NCBI RefSeq assembly: GCF_900107305.1
Contig: NZ_FNPL01000008.1
Location: 1-64,000, forward strand
Length of the DNA: 64,000 bases
Direction: 5' to 3'
Source: Thermoactinomyces sp. DSM 45892
GTDB taxonomy: Bacteria; Bacillota; Bacilli; Thermoactinomycetales; Thermoactinomycetaceae
Shown: positions 23,887 through 32,128 of the stretch, piece after piece
How positions within the stretch are numbered: position 1 is the stretch's first letter
Layout of the letters: every line of letters begins with the position of its first letter
Position numbers and translations under genes: made by a program
Notes under the pieces: model-generated
Seen by the model: only the letters and a program-made list of their open reading frames with translations
Databases searched by the model: none
What the model was told of the DNA's origin: nothing

Positions 23887-24309
23887 GTATGCTTCACAAA
23901 TCACGTTTGCCAGATCGTCTTTCATCATTTGCATTCGCTTAGCGCCTATGTTATAGATCAAATGCTGCTCGATCTCATTAAGAATTTTTTCTTTTGCTTC
24001 TATAGCTAATTGACCACGTTCGGTTAGAACAATGATTTTTCCTCGTTTGTCTGTTGGATGAGGTTTCCGTAGTACATAATCATTTTCCTCTAGGTAATCA
24101 ACTATTTTACTCACTGCTTGCTTCGTAATTCCTAGATGATCGGCAAGTTCGATTCCTGTAGCTCCATCATGTAATGCGATATATTTGAAGATATATCCAT
24201 GTACAGACCGGATATCACGAAACCCTAACTCGGCCAATCTCTCGTGTAATTTATCTACTAATGTATGAAAAGATGTGGACAATAGGGACACAAGATCCAG
24301 ATCGCTCAT
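23860..24309 (-). CDS. MarR-family transcriptional regulator
   Basis: The 149-residue winged-helix protein has the DNA-binding block GATGIELADHLGITKQAVSK (residues ~52-71) and wing RKPHPTDKRGKIIVLTERG. No conserved cysteine of the OhrR type is seen, so a small-molecule ligand is more likely. It is divergent from the DUF3238-like gene at 24448, with paired GTTGACTAT repeats between them that may be its operator. It therefore probably represses itself and that neighbour. Confidence 0.9.
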   Translation of the reverse strand: MSDLDLVSLLSTSFHTLVDKLHERLAELGFRDIRSVHGYIFKYIALHDGATGIELADHLGITKQAVSKIVDYLEENDYVLRKPHPTDKRGKIIVLTERGQLAIEAKEKILNEIEQHLIYNIGAKRMQMMKDDLANVICEAYKRTSPFKK

Positions 24310-24333
24310 TTTAATGCCTCCTGATCAAATTAG

Positions 24334-24402
24334 TCTACTAGGTTGACTATGTGTGATGATAAGTGTACTATGTTATATGTGGTCAATCAAGTTGACTATA
24401 TA
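24334..24402. promoter_or_regulatory. Repeated GTTGACTAT motifs; possible MarR operator region
   Basis: GGTTGACTATG (from 24341) and AGTTGACTATA (from 24390) are near-identical direct repeats between the divergent marR-type and DUF3238-like genes. They may be operator half-sites or promoter -35 regions (TTGACT). Confidence 0.4.
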
Positions 24403-24447
24403 GGAACTGAAAATAAAACACATAACATAAATAAAATGGAGGTTTAT

Positions 24448-25032
24448 ATGGTTAATATCGTAAAACTTAGAGCGAGTGTATTTATTCCGATGTCTTGGAC
24501 AGAGCCGAGAAAAGATTGCTATACGGATCATATGGTTCAATTTGAGGGAGATTCACGTGAGTTTACGCCTCATACAGGGAATACGTTTCGTTCTAGAGTA
24601 GAACAAGAGGTAGTGGTCGATTTTGAAAAGAGAGAGATTTTTACGTTTGAGAGTACAGGTATAACCGCAGAAAGATTAATTCATTTGGATGGCTCTATTA
24701 GCTACCGAAAAGGTAGAGCGAGTACAGAGAAGATCAAGTGTATCAATACGACATGGGAAGCAGATGGTGTTCATTTTCAGATGACGGCAAGCGCTGGAAA
24801 CCCACTGCAAGATGTACCTCCCGTTGACTATTTATTAACGGTGCATGTGAAAGAAGATGGTACCGTTGAAGTGACAGGAGAGCATGATGGATTCCCTTGC
24901 TTTGAATTTTATAAGCAAACAGATTTTGGCCCATTTGTAGAAATTTATACACATGACTTTAGAAAGACGGGTGATACGCCATTAGCCTTAGGAGGAGACA
25001 TGGAGTACAAGTTTCATAAGGTGATCTCATAA
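24448..25032 (+). CDS. Hypothetical DUF3238-like protein
   Basis: The 194-residue protein is predicted soluble and beta-rich, opening with MVNIVKLRASVFIPMSWTEP, which I associate with Bacillus DUF3238 proteins. Acidic and aromatic residues recur toward the C-terminus (DGFPCFEFYKQTDFGPF). No catalytic motif is apparent. GGAGG five bases before the chosen ATG decides the start; the frame is open 105 bases further upstream through the operator region. It is probably controlled by the divergent MarR protein. Function is unknown. Confidence 0.6.
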   Translation: MVNIVKLRASVFIPMSWTEPRKDCYTDHMVQFEGDSREFTPHTGNTFRSRVEQEVVVDFEKREIFTFESTGITAERLIHLDGSISYRKGRASTEKIKCINTTWEADGVHFQMTASAGNPLQDVPPVDYLLTVHVKEDGTVEVTGEHDGFPCFEFYKQTDFGPFVEIYTHDFRKTGDTPLALGGDMEYKFHKVIS

Positions 25033-25067
25033 GAGGTTGCCTTTTGTGGTCGCTATATAAACAGAAT

Positions 25068-25112
25068 GAATAGGGTTGTGCTGAATACCTTCTCAGACAA
25101 CCCTATTCCTTT
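25068..25112. terminator. Bidirectional terminator
   Basis: The arms GAATAGGGTTGT and ACAACCCTATTC are perfect. It ends the DUF3238-like gene and lies at the end of the convergent permease gene. Its loop contains CTGAGA on the minus strand, which by chance resembles part of a thi-box. Confidence 0.8.
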
Positions 25113-27010
25113 TACTTTCCGGATTTTACCATAACATGACCTAGTTGTTTTAGATATAGAACACGAACGATAAGGAAATAGATGAGCTGGACAACGGCGA
25201 ACCCAGATATACTTATTAAGGAAGGAGTCATCATATCCCATATAGGAAGATGACCGAGTATACCTTTATTTAAGATCTGTAGACTTATCAGAGCTTCCAA
25301 TCCTGCAACGATAAGTGGGATGAAAAACAGCATAGCAATTTGGATTGTAGAGGTCCGTCTCATCTCCTTAATGCTCAAACCAACTTTGGAAAGCATATGG
25401 TAGATTCGCTGATCCTGATTTAGATCTGTATATAGTTTGAAATACAGAAAGCTGGCAGTGGCAAGTGAGAATACAGCTGCGATAAAGATACAGATAAAGC
25501 TAAGCAAACTCGTTGAGTGTTTGAATTCCATATAATCACCCGCTCGAGTCGAAAGAAAACCTTCCTCATTCGTAACATTCTTCTGTATTGTTTTACTAAT
25601 TTTCACTTGATCAGAATCTGAACGGGGAGGCTCTTTTCCGGACCAAGCTGGAACAGAATAATATACAGATATTCCCGTTGAGGATAGATCGTTCTCTTTT
25701 GCTAAACTGGCTTGAATTTGTTGATAGGCTTCATCATTTACAACTAAAAGGGGAAGATATCCAGTAATTCGTTTGTTGATCTGCTCCACGATCTGGTACT
25801 TCGATACCTTTTGACCTACTTGTATTCCTTGCTTGTTAGGAGAGATATAGATAGCCTCCCCGGATTTTAAGTTGTAAGAAGCCTTCAGTCCAAGCAACTT
25901 AGCCATCTGCCGATAACTAGATTCATTTGTCACACTTACGGAACTACGATCATCCATCTGAATCGTAGCTGACTTAGCAATCACCTTATCGTACTTAATC
26001 CCCGAGTGCTCTAATTCTTGATCAATTTTCTGCATATCTGTTTCCCAGTTCTTGTACTCTTTAGTAGCATCGAGAGTAATAGCAAAGGGAAGGTCTTTAT
26101 AAGAATCTTTTCCTACATAATCGAACGACTGGACAAGACCAATCGCCACAGAGGCCATGGCGGTTACAATCGTGATCATGAAAAACATTCGCGCATTATC
26201 TTTTATCTTGTAAGCCATCTCTGAAATCCATAACATTCTGGTACCCTTCCAGAAGAAAGAGCGATTTTTTTTCAATAGCCGCATCACATAGACACTAAAT
26301 TGAGTAAAGAAGAAGTATGTTCCGATTATCCCTAGTGGTAGGGCCAAAAGGAGCATGTTAAAGTTTTGATTCAACAAGTAGTATGCAGTAACTATCAACA
26401 AGATGGATAAAAGAACTAGTAGGATATGTGCTTTCGGCTCTTTTTTCGGCTTACTTGTCCCCATTAATAATTCCAACACTTTTTTTTGACGGATAAAGAA
26501 GAGGGATAAAAAGGAGATCACAATATATAAAGCCGAAAAAGCTGCTATAGTGATCCCCATTGCCTTTAAGGGGAGATACAAGGAAAGCTCAGTTTCTACG
26601 ATACTTGATCCATAAAGGAGAAATAGTTTTGCAAAAAGGAGTCCACCTAGAATTCCGGTTACAATCGAAGCGAATCCAATCAGTATATTTTCTATAAAAA
26701 TCAGCTTATTAATCTGGCTTCGCTGTGCTCCTAAGATCGTCAATAGCCCGAACTCTTTGTTTCGGATCTTCAAAAAGGCACTAATCGAGTAGAGTACAAA
26801 CAAAAACGAGAAAACAAAAGTCACATAGGCAGCTGCTTCCATTCCTATTTTCGCCTGATTTCCAAGGGAGGAGTTAGCCAACTCAGGATGAAAGATGAAT
26901 AGAGCATAGGCAAAGAAGATCATGACTGCAAACGAGCTACTCAAAAAGTAGGCAGAGTAGGCACGTCGATTTCGCTTGACGTTATTAAATGCGAACTGAC
27001 GAAAGCTCAT
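25112..27010 (-). CDS. BceB-like FtsX-family ABC permease, orphan
   Basis: The 632-residue protein has ten predicted membrane segments and a large extracellular domain (about residues 310-510) between segments 7 and 8. This is the layout of BceB-type permeases that sense and free lipid II-cycle intermediates from bacitracin-like peptides. The N-terminal block FRQFAFNNVKRNRRAYSAYF and the mid-helix KIRNKEFGLLTILGAQRSQI are typical. An ATPase gene (bceA) should precede it in the same operon, with a two-component system nearby. Neither is present: the next gene upstream is divergent. It may borrow an ATPase encoded elsewhere. AAGGGGG seven bases before ATG supports the start. Confidence 0.85.
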   Translation of the reverse strand: MSFRQFAFNNVKRNRRAYSAYFLSSSFAVMIFFAYALFIFHPELANSSLGNQAKIGMEAAAYVTFVFSFLFVLYSISAFLKIRNKEFGLLTILGAQRSQINKLIFIENILIGFASIVTGILGGLLFAKLFLLYGSSIVETELSLYLPLKAMGITIAAFSALYIVISFLSLFFIRQKKVLELLMGTSKPKKEPKAHILLVLLSILLIVTAYYLLNQNFNMLLLALPLGIIGTYFFFTQFSVYVMRLLKKNRSFFWKGTRMLWISEMAYKIKDNARMFFMITIVTAMASVAIGLVQSFDYVGKDSYKDLPFAITLDATKEYKNWETDMQKIDQELEHSGIKYDKVIAKSATIQMDDRSSVSVTNESSYRQMAKLLGLKASYNLKSGEAIYISPNKQGIQVGQKVSKYQIVEQINKRITGYLPLLVVNDEAYQQIQASLAKENDLSSTGISVYYSVPAWSGKEPPRSDSDQVKISKTIQKNVTNEEGFLSTRAGDYMEFKHSTSLLSFICIFIAAVFSLATASFLYFKLYTDLNQDQRIYHMLSKVGLSIKEMRRTSTIQIAMLFFIPLIVAGLEALISLQILNKGILGHLPIWDMMTPSLISISGFAVVQLIYFLIVRVLYLKQLGHVMVKSGK

Positions 27011-27303
27011 ATGAATTCCCCCTTAACTGTGACAACGGATTCATCCTATTTTTTGAAAGAAAGTTTGTTAGTTTTACGATGGATTGGGTTAACACATTTT
27101 CTATCTTGCTCATCTATTCTTAGTATGTTCATTACGAAAGTCACTCCTCTTTACTATTATGTGTCTGTGGCTAATAATGTATCATGTATACAAGGCAGAA
27201 AATATCGATAAACCTTACATGTATCTTAATAAATGGTAAGGATTATCGGGGATCAAGAACCATAGAATGGATACAGAAGTAAGTTTGGGATTACGAAAAG
27301 GGG

Positions 27304-28275
27304 ATGAAAGTGCTTATGAAAAACGGTCCTGTGTGGTACATGAAGTATGTTGTGACGATTCTAACCGTGATGATAGTTGCAAGCCCGTTTGCTTCTGTTT
27401 CAGCTCTTGCGGCGCCGGATTATACAGACTTGGCGTATCGTTGGGCCCCGGTCCATTACCAGGATACCGATGATACGGATGCAGATGCAGATTACATCAC
27501 GGCTATGAATTACGATGGCGACTGGGTAATGAATAATAACTGGGAGCATCAGGATGATGATGCTAGTCGTCTCAAGGGATCGGTTACATATTCTGTTACC
27601 GAGACACAGTCTCATTACTTCTTGATCTATACCTTTTATCATCCTCGTGATTGGGTGGATTATCCTGATTTCGGGCTGGACACACATGAAAATGATGCGG
27701 AAGGTGCAATGATGATTGTAAGGAAGGATGGTACCACGCACGGTAAGTTAGAAGGCATGGTAACGGTTTATCATAGCGACTTCTACTCGTATACACCCGC
27801 AGGCAGTCCGTTGACAGATGGGCAGGAGAACATTGATGGTAGCATTCGTATGGTGGATTACGGTGGAGTGAGTCGCCCTACTACTTATCAAGATGCGAAG
27901 GGGCATGGCATCTACAACTGGAATGGAAAAAATTTTCCTGGTGGAGATGGAGTTGTCTATTATCCAGATCGTCAGATATCAGAAGCTCCTGCCAGTGGAA
28001 ATGATCGCTCCGTTAAATACACATTAGTGAATACATTTGCTCCTGGTGGCCTCTGGGATCATCGTTACGATCCGGATACGTTTGCTAGTTGGGGAACATT
28101 TAAGGGGGATAACGGAAGAGATAATGCTGCGAATACAGCATGGCTATGGAATGATTCCGATGATGGCCCTGTAGAAGCAGGTGAAATGGCAACCAATCCT
28201 GTCCATTTGATGGAAGTATATTTTGGTAACTTAGGTTCTTATAGTCGAACATATGTATATAATGGGTATCGCTAG
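27304..28275 (+). CDS. Secreted acidic protein of unknown function
   Basis: A signal peptide ends near VSALAAPD. The mature ~285 residues are rich in Asp, Asn, Tyr and Trp. They include an acidic run, YQDTDDTDADADY, that could bind calcium, and a conserved-looking centre, HENDAEGAMMIVRKDG. The DTHENDAEG and DHRYDPDTFASWG blocks suggest a Ca-dependent beta-rich domain like those of Vps62/NPP1-type secreted proteins; this is appearance only. The start is uncertain: ATG at 27304 directly abuts GGGG, while GTG at 27310 and ATG at 27316 have better spacing. It overlaps no gene and may be cotranscribed with the monooxygenase that follows. Confidence 0.55.
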   Translation: MKVLMKNGPVWYMKYVVTILTVMIVASPFASVSALAAPDYTDLAYRWAPVHYQDTDDTDADADYITAMNYDGDWVMNNNWEHQDDDASRLKGSVTYSVTETQSHYFLIYTFYHPRDWVDYPDFGLDTHENDAEGAMMIVRKDGTTHGKLEGMVTVYHSDFYSYTPAGSPLTDGQENIDGSIRMVDYGGVSRPTTYQDAKGHGIYNWNGKNFPGGDGVVYYPDRQISEAPASGNDRSVKYTLVNTFAPGGLWDHRYDPDTFASWGTFKGDNGRDNAANTAWLWNDSDDGPVEAGEMATNPVHLMEVYFGNLGSYSRTYVYNGYR

Positions 28276-28309
28276 GCAATCGGGAATCTCTTATGAGGAG
28301 CGATCTAGG

Positions 28310-29554
28310 ATGGACGAGCGTGAAAAATCAGGAGTCGTTGAAACAGATGTGGTGATTGTGGGCGGTGGACCAGCGGGTATGGTACTCGGGGTGATGTTGG
28401 CTCAAGCTAAAGTCGATGTAATGATTGTAGAAAGCCAAGGGAATTTTGATCGCGAATATCGGGGTGAAGTATTACAACCCCGGTTCTTGCAGTTAATGGA
28501 GCAACTTGGAATGCGTTCATACATCGAAAGTCTTCCACATGCCCAAGTGAGAGCAGGTACTTTTTTTCAACAGGGACGAAAATTAGGAGAGTTCGCCTTT
28601 CATCGTTTTATTCCTGAAATCCCCTATGCTATCTGGACACCACAACCGATATTGTTGCAGGCTTATTATGACTGTATAAAAGACTCGCCCCATTTTCACA
28701 TGAAGTTTCATGCATCGGTAAAAGAGTTGCTACGTGTAAATGGGCAGGTAACAGGTGTCATGATTGAAACAGAGAATAAAGAACGAACGGAAATTCGGGC
28801 CAAAGTGACTGTTGGAGCCGATGGACGTTTTTCTGCGATTCGCCGATTAGGGGGATTTCAGCTCGAATATGAGGATTACCCCGGAGATATTATCTGGTTT
28901 AATATAGACCAAGCTGAAAATCCACAAGATGTATTGCAATTTCATATAACAGATCAATATCCCTATCTAACCTTACCCAAATATCCAAACCTTCTACAAG
29001 TCGGGATTGTTCTGGGAAGTGGGAGATGGAAGCAAATCCAACGAGAAGGAATTGAATCGTTTAAAACTGATCTGGCGAAAATGTCTTCTTCATTTCATCC
29101 CTTTTTACAAACGGTTACCAACTTCCGTTCATTTGTTCCCTTACAAGCGAAGACACAATATGTGAAGGAGTGGGCACAAGATGGTTGCCTCTTGATTGGG
29201 GATGCCGCACATTGTTCCTCACCAGCAGGTGCTATCGGTGTATCGTTAGCTGTCACCACTTCTGCCATTGCCGCTGAAGCGATTTATGCTTCACTGGGCG
29301 CAGGGGATGTCTCTGCCAGCTCATTAGGTCGTGTCCAGCGGGAAAGGGATAGAGAAATCCGCATGATTCATCAAATCCAAATACGAATGGGGAGGATGCT
29401 ATTTAATCGACATCCGATAATGAATGCATTACGTCCCTACCTCCTTGCACTAGTCACTCGTACGCCTATCGCCACTACAGTATTGAAGAAAATGATGACG
29501 TTGCCGAAAGATATTCACATAGATGAGAAATTTCGACTTAACCATAACGGATAA
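28310..29554 (+). CDS. FAD-dependent monooxygenase (PHBH-type)
   Basis: The 414-residue flavoprotein has the FAD dinucleotide fold VVIVGGGPAGMVLGVML (residues ~14-30), the second motif VGADGRFSAIRRLGG (~170) and the GDAAHCSSPAGAIGVSLA flavin-ribityl motif (~300). This is the set used by aromatic hydroxylases and related oxidoreductases. Substrate cannot be read from the sequence. GAGGAG nine bases before the chosen ATG sets the start. It lies 35 bases after the secreted protein gene and 45 before the ABC exporter, so the three could form one transcript. An export or detoxification link with the ABC protein is possible. Confidence 0.85.
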   Translation: MDEREKSGVVETDVVIVGGGPAGMVLGVMLAQAKVDVMIVESQGNFDREYRGEVLQPRFLQLMEQLGMRSYIESLPHAQVRAGTFFQQGRKLGEFAFHRFIPEIPYAIWTPQPILLQAYYDCIKDSPHFHMKFHASVKELLRVNGQVTGVMIETENKERTEIRAKVTVGADGRFSAIRRLGGFQLEYEDYPGDIIWFNIDQAENPQDVLQFHITDQYPYLTLPKYPNLLQVGIVLGSGRWKQIQREGIESFKTDLAKMSSSFHPFLQTVTNFRSFVPLQAKTQYVKEWAQDGCLLIGDAAHCSSPAGAIGVSLAVTTSAIAAEAIYASLGAGDVSASSLGRVQRERDREIRMIHQIQIRMGRMLFNRHPIMNALRPYLLALVTRTPIATTVLKKMMTLPKDIHIDEKFRLNHNG

Positions 29555-29599
29555 ACACCTAAACAAAATAATCTACTTGAAAGGGGTGAACGTTGCCAT

Positions 29600-31372
29600 A
29601 TGGAATCACAAAAAAGAAAAATGGATATGAAAAAGTTTATAGGGCTGATTAACCTAAAATCGTTACCCAAAGCCATGATCGCTTTAGTATTAGCTCTCAG
29701 TCTGCTTTCTACGATAGCGAGCCTCATCGTTCCACTCTTTACTAAAAATCTAGTCGATGTGATCTCGTTTGACCACTTCCAGTACCAATTCATTTGGCTT
29801 TTGTTAGGCGCATTCTTAGTTCAAGGGATTGCGGGCGGAGTCTCTACTTACTATTTGGCGTACCTAGGAGAAAGAGTAGTAGCTAATATTCGAAAGCAAA
29901 TTTGGAAACAAACGCTTCATCTGCCCATTTCCTTTTTTGATCAAAATCGTTCAGGTGAGACGATTAGCCGTATTAATAATGATACCGCTGTGATTAAAGA
30001 ATTGATCAGTAATCAGCTCGTGTCTATTTTTACGGGGATGATTTCACTTGTTGGATCTCTGTCCATCTTACTGTATCTAGATTGGTCGATGACACTCGTA
30101 ATGCTAAGTGCGGTGCCTGTTATATTTCTCATCATGCGGCCACTGGGTAAGCAGATGAGAAAGGTTTCGAAGCGTCTCCAAACGGAAACAGCCGAGTTTA
30201 CCAGTACGATTACACAAGTGATCTCGGAAATTCGCTTAGTGAAATCATATGTAGGTGAACCCGTAGAACGGAAAAACGGAGAGCAAGGAATTGATCATCT
30301 TTTTGAGACAGGGTTAAAAGAAGCACGCATATTCGCTATCTTACAACCACTCATGGGCTTTGTGATGATGTTTATGTTGGTAGTCATTATCGGATATGGA
30401 GGGTATCGTGTTTCGACGGGAGACTTAACAGCAGGGGATTTGGTAGCCTTTATTTTATATTTGTTCCAAATCTTGATGCCGATTACGATGCTAACGCGTT
30501 TCTTTACAAGCTTGCAAAAGGCAATGGGAGCAACAGAGCGGATCATCGAAATCCTAGAACATGATTGTGAACCCGAGATGCCAGAGGAGGAAATAGGTCT
30601 ACCGAAAGTAAATCCTACTCTACCGATTCGTTTTGAAAATGTTAGCTTCTCTTACCTCGATCACGAGGCAGTGTTACATGATGTTACCTTTACGATCGAA
30701 CCGGGAGAAGTAACGGCTATTGTCGGTCCGAGTGGAAGTGGGAAAACGACCATCTTTTCTCTTGTAGAGCGTTTCTATCATCCGAGCTCAGGAGAAATCC
30801 GGATTGGGAATGTTTCGTTAGAAGAGTTCGATTTAAGAGAGTGGAGAAGTTGTATTAGCTATGTATCGCAAGAGAGTCCTCTTCTGGCAGGAACGATACG
30901 AGAAAATATTTGCTATGCGATGCAACGGGAAGTGACGGAAGAGGAAATCATTCGTGCGGCCGAACTAGCTTACGCGGATGAATTTATTCGGGATTTGCCA
31001 AATGGGCTAGATACCCAAGTAGGCGAGCGTGGGATCATGCTTTCGGGTGGTCAACGCCAACGGATTGCGATTGCACGTGCGATCCTACACGATCCGAAGA
31101 TTCTGATGCTAGATGAGGCGACTTCTGCACTGGACTCTACTTCGGAAAAGGTAGTCCAGGATGCGTTGCAAAACTTAATGCAGGGTAGAACAACACTGAT
31201 TATCGCCCATCGATTATCGACGGTAGTAGATTCGGATCGGATTCTGGTGTTAGAAAGAGGGACATTAACTGGAATCGGAACGCATGATGAGTTATTACAA
31301 AGTCATTCGCTTTATCAGCGATTGGTGGAGCAACAGTTTCGTTTGGAGATAAAGGATTCAGTTGAGCTATAG
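29600..31372 (+). CDS. ABC half-transporter, multidrug/lipid exporter (BmrA-like)
   Basis: The fused permease-ATPase (590 residues) has six membrane segments (about residues 20-310) and a nucleotide-binding domain (~345-580). That domain has Walker A GPSGSGKTT, Q-loop SYVSQESPLL, signature LSGGQRQR, Walker B ILMLDEAT and the switch histidine in IIAHRLSTV. All catalytic residues are intact. It should work as a homodimer in the membrane. Its closest characterised relatives are BmrA- and LmrA-type drug exporters. The ribosome site AAAGGGG is 13 bases from the ATG, slightly far. A terminator follows. Confidence 0.92.
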   Translation: MESQKRKMDMKKFIGLINLKSLPKAMIALVLALSLLSTIASLIVPLFTKNLVDVISFDHFQYQFIWLLLGAFLVQGIAGGVSTYYLAYLGERVVANIRKQIWKQTLHLPISFFDQNRSGETISRINNDTAVIKELISNQLVSIFTGMISLVGSLSILLYLDWSMTLVMLSAVPVIFLIMRPLGKQMRKVSKRLQTETAEFTSTITQVISEIRLVKSYVGEPVERKNGEQGIDHLFETGLKEARIFAILQPLMGFVMMFMLVVIIGYGGYRVSTGDLTAGDLVAFILYLFQILMPITMLTRFFTSLQKAMGATERIIEILEHDCEPEMPEEEIGLPKVNPTLPIRFENVSFSYLDHEAVLHDVTFTIEPGEVTAIVGPSGSGKTTIFSLVERFYHPSSGEIRIGNVSLEEFDLREWRSCISYVSQESPLLAGTIRENICYAMQREVTEEEIIRAAELAYADEFIRDLPNGLDTQVGERGIMLSGGQRQRIAIARAILHDPKILMLDEATSALDSTSEKVVQDALQNLMQGRTTLIIAHRLSTVVDSDRILVLERGTLTGIGTHDELLQSHSLYQRLVEQQFRLEIKDSVEL

Positions 31373-31390
31373 GTTATGTATAAGAATAGT

Positions 31391-31427
31391 AACTGTCTTC
31401 CGGGTAAATGGGAGGCAGTTTTTTTAT
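31391..31427 (+). terminator. Terminator after the ABC exporter
   Basis: The arms AACTGTCTTCC and GGGAGGCAGTT precede a run of seven T residues. Confidence 0.85.
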
Positions 31428-31531
31428 TTGAGTGTGGGACTGATTAGATATTCATTTCAGTACATTTATTTTATACTGTAAAGTAAGTATGTTGATGATG
31501 AGAGATTTTCATAACAAAGGGAGTGAGGTCT

Positions 31532-31939
31532 GTGACAAATCGAGCAGAATGGGAAGAGTTTGTAAAAGGAACATTAATAGAAGCGCTTGATATTGAGTTA
31601 GTAGAATTAGGTGAGAATAAGGTTGTTCTCACCATGCCAGTAGGTCCTAAAACGAGACAACCCATGGGACTTTTGCACGGCGGGGCATCTGTGGCTCTAG
31701 CTGAAACGGCGGCCAGTTTCGGGGCATATTTCAAGGTGGCACCTATGGGAAAAGGGACAGTGGGTTTAGAGATTAATGCCAATCATATTCGCTCGAAAAA
31801 AGATGGGATCGTGACCGCAATCGCGACCGTTCTTCATGAGGGGCGTAGTACGATGGTGTGGAATATAAAGATTGTAGATGAAGAAGGGGATTTACTCTGT
31901 ATTTCACGTTGTACGATGGCGATTATTGATCCGAAATAG
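31532..31939 (+). CDS. Hotdog-fold acyl-CoA thioesterase (PaaI/YdiI-type)
   Basis: The 135-residue protein is a single hotdog domain with MGLLHGGASVALAETAAS, the catalytic Gly-Gly and Glu of the YdiI/EntH/PaaI group, and the CoA-binding HIRSKKDGIVTA strand. Such enzymes hydrolyse aromatic or fatty acyl-CoA. In Men-pathway organisms one of them acts on DHNA-CoA, but this window encodes futalosine-route enzymes, so that role is unlikely here. I chose GTG at 31532, eight bases from GGGAG; GTG at 31523 is the alternative. It is flanked by terminators and so is monocistronic. Confidence 0.85.
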   Translation: MTNRAEWEEFVKGTLIEALDIELVELGENKVVLTMPVGPKTRQPMGLLHGGASVALAETAASFGAYFKVAPMGKGTVGLEINANHIRSKKDGIVTAIATVLHEGRSTMVWNIKIVDEEGDLLCISRCTMAIIDPK

Positions 31940-31941
31940 AG

Positions 31942-31981
31942 AAAAAACCTAGGCCCTTTCGAACAGGGTCTAGGTTTTTTT
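31942..31981. terminator. Terminator after the thioesterase gene
   Basis: The arms AAAAAACCTAG and CTAGGTTTTTT with an inner GGCCCT/AGGGTC pairing form a strong hairpin with a T-run on each strand. Confidence 0.85.
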
Positions 31982-32084
31982 ACCCAGTACTTCTGTCTTA
32001 TTACGACATCATAATTCATAGACCGGGGACATTATTATCCAGAAAAATCCCTCCATTTGTCCAAATCCCATAGCGTAGAAAACG

Positions 32085-32119
32085 AAAAAGCTAAGAGGAC
32101 GTATCCCCTTAGCTTTTTT
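32085..32119 (-). terminator. Terminator of the subtilase gene
   Basis: The arms AAAAAGCTAAGAGG and CCCCTTAGCTTTTTT (one mismatch) lie just past the protease stop codon and carry a T-run on the minus strand. Confidence 0.85.
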
Positions 32120-32128
32120 CTTACTTGA

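Noticed and set aside
25084-25100. CTGAGA sequence resembling a TPP riboswitch element
   Set aside because: It is the loop of a terminator hairpin; none of the other thi-box elements is present.
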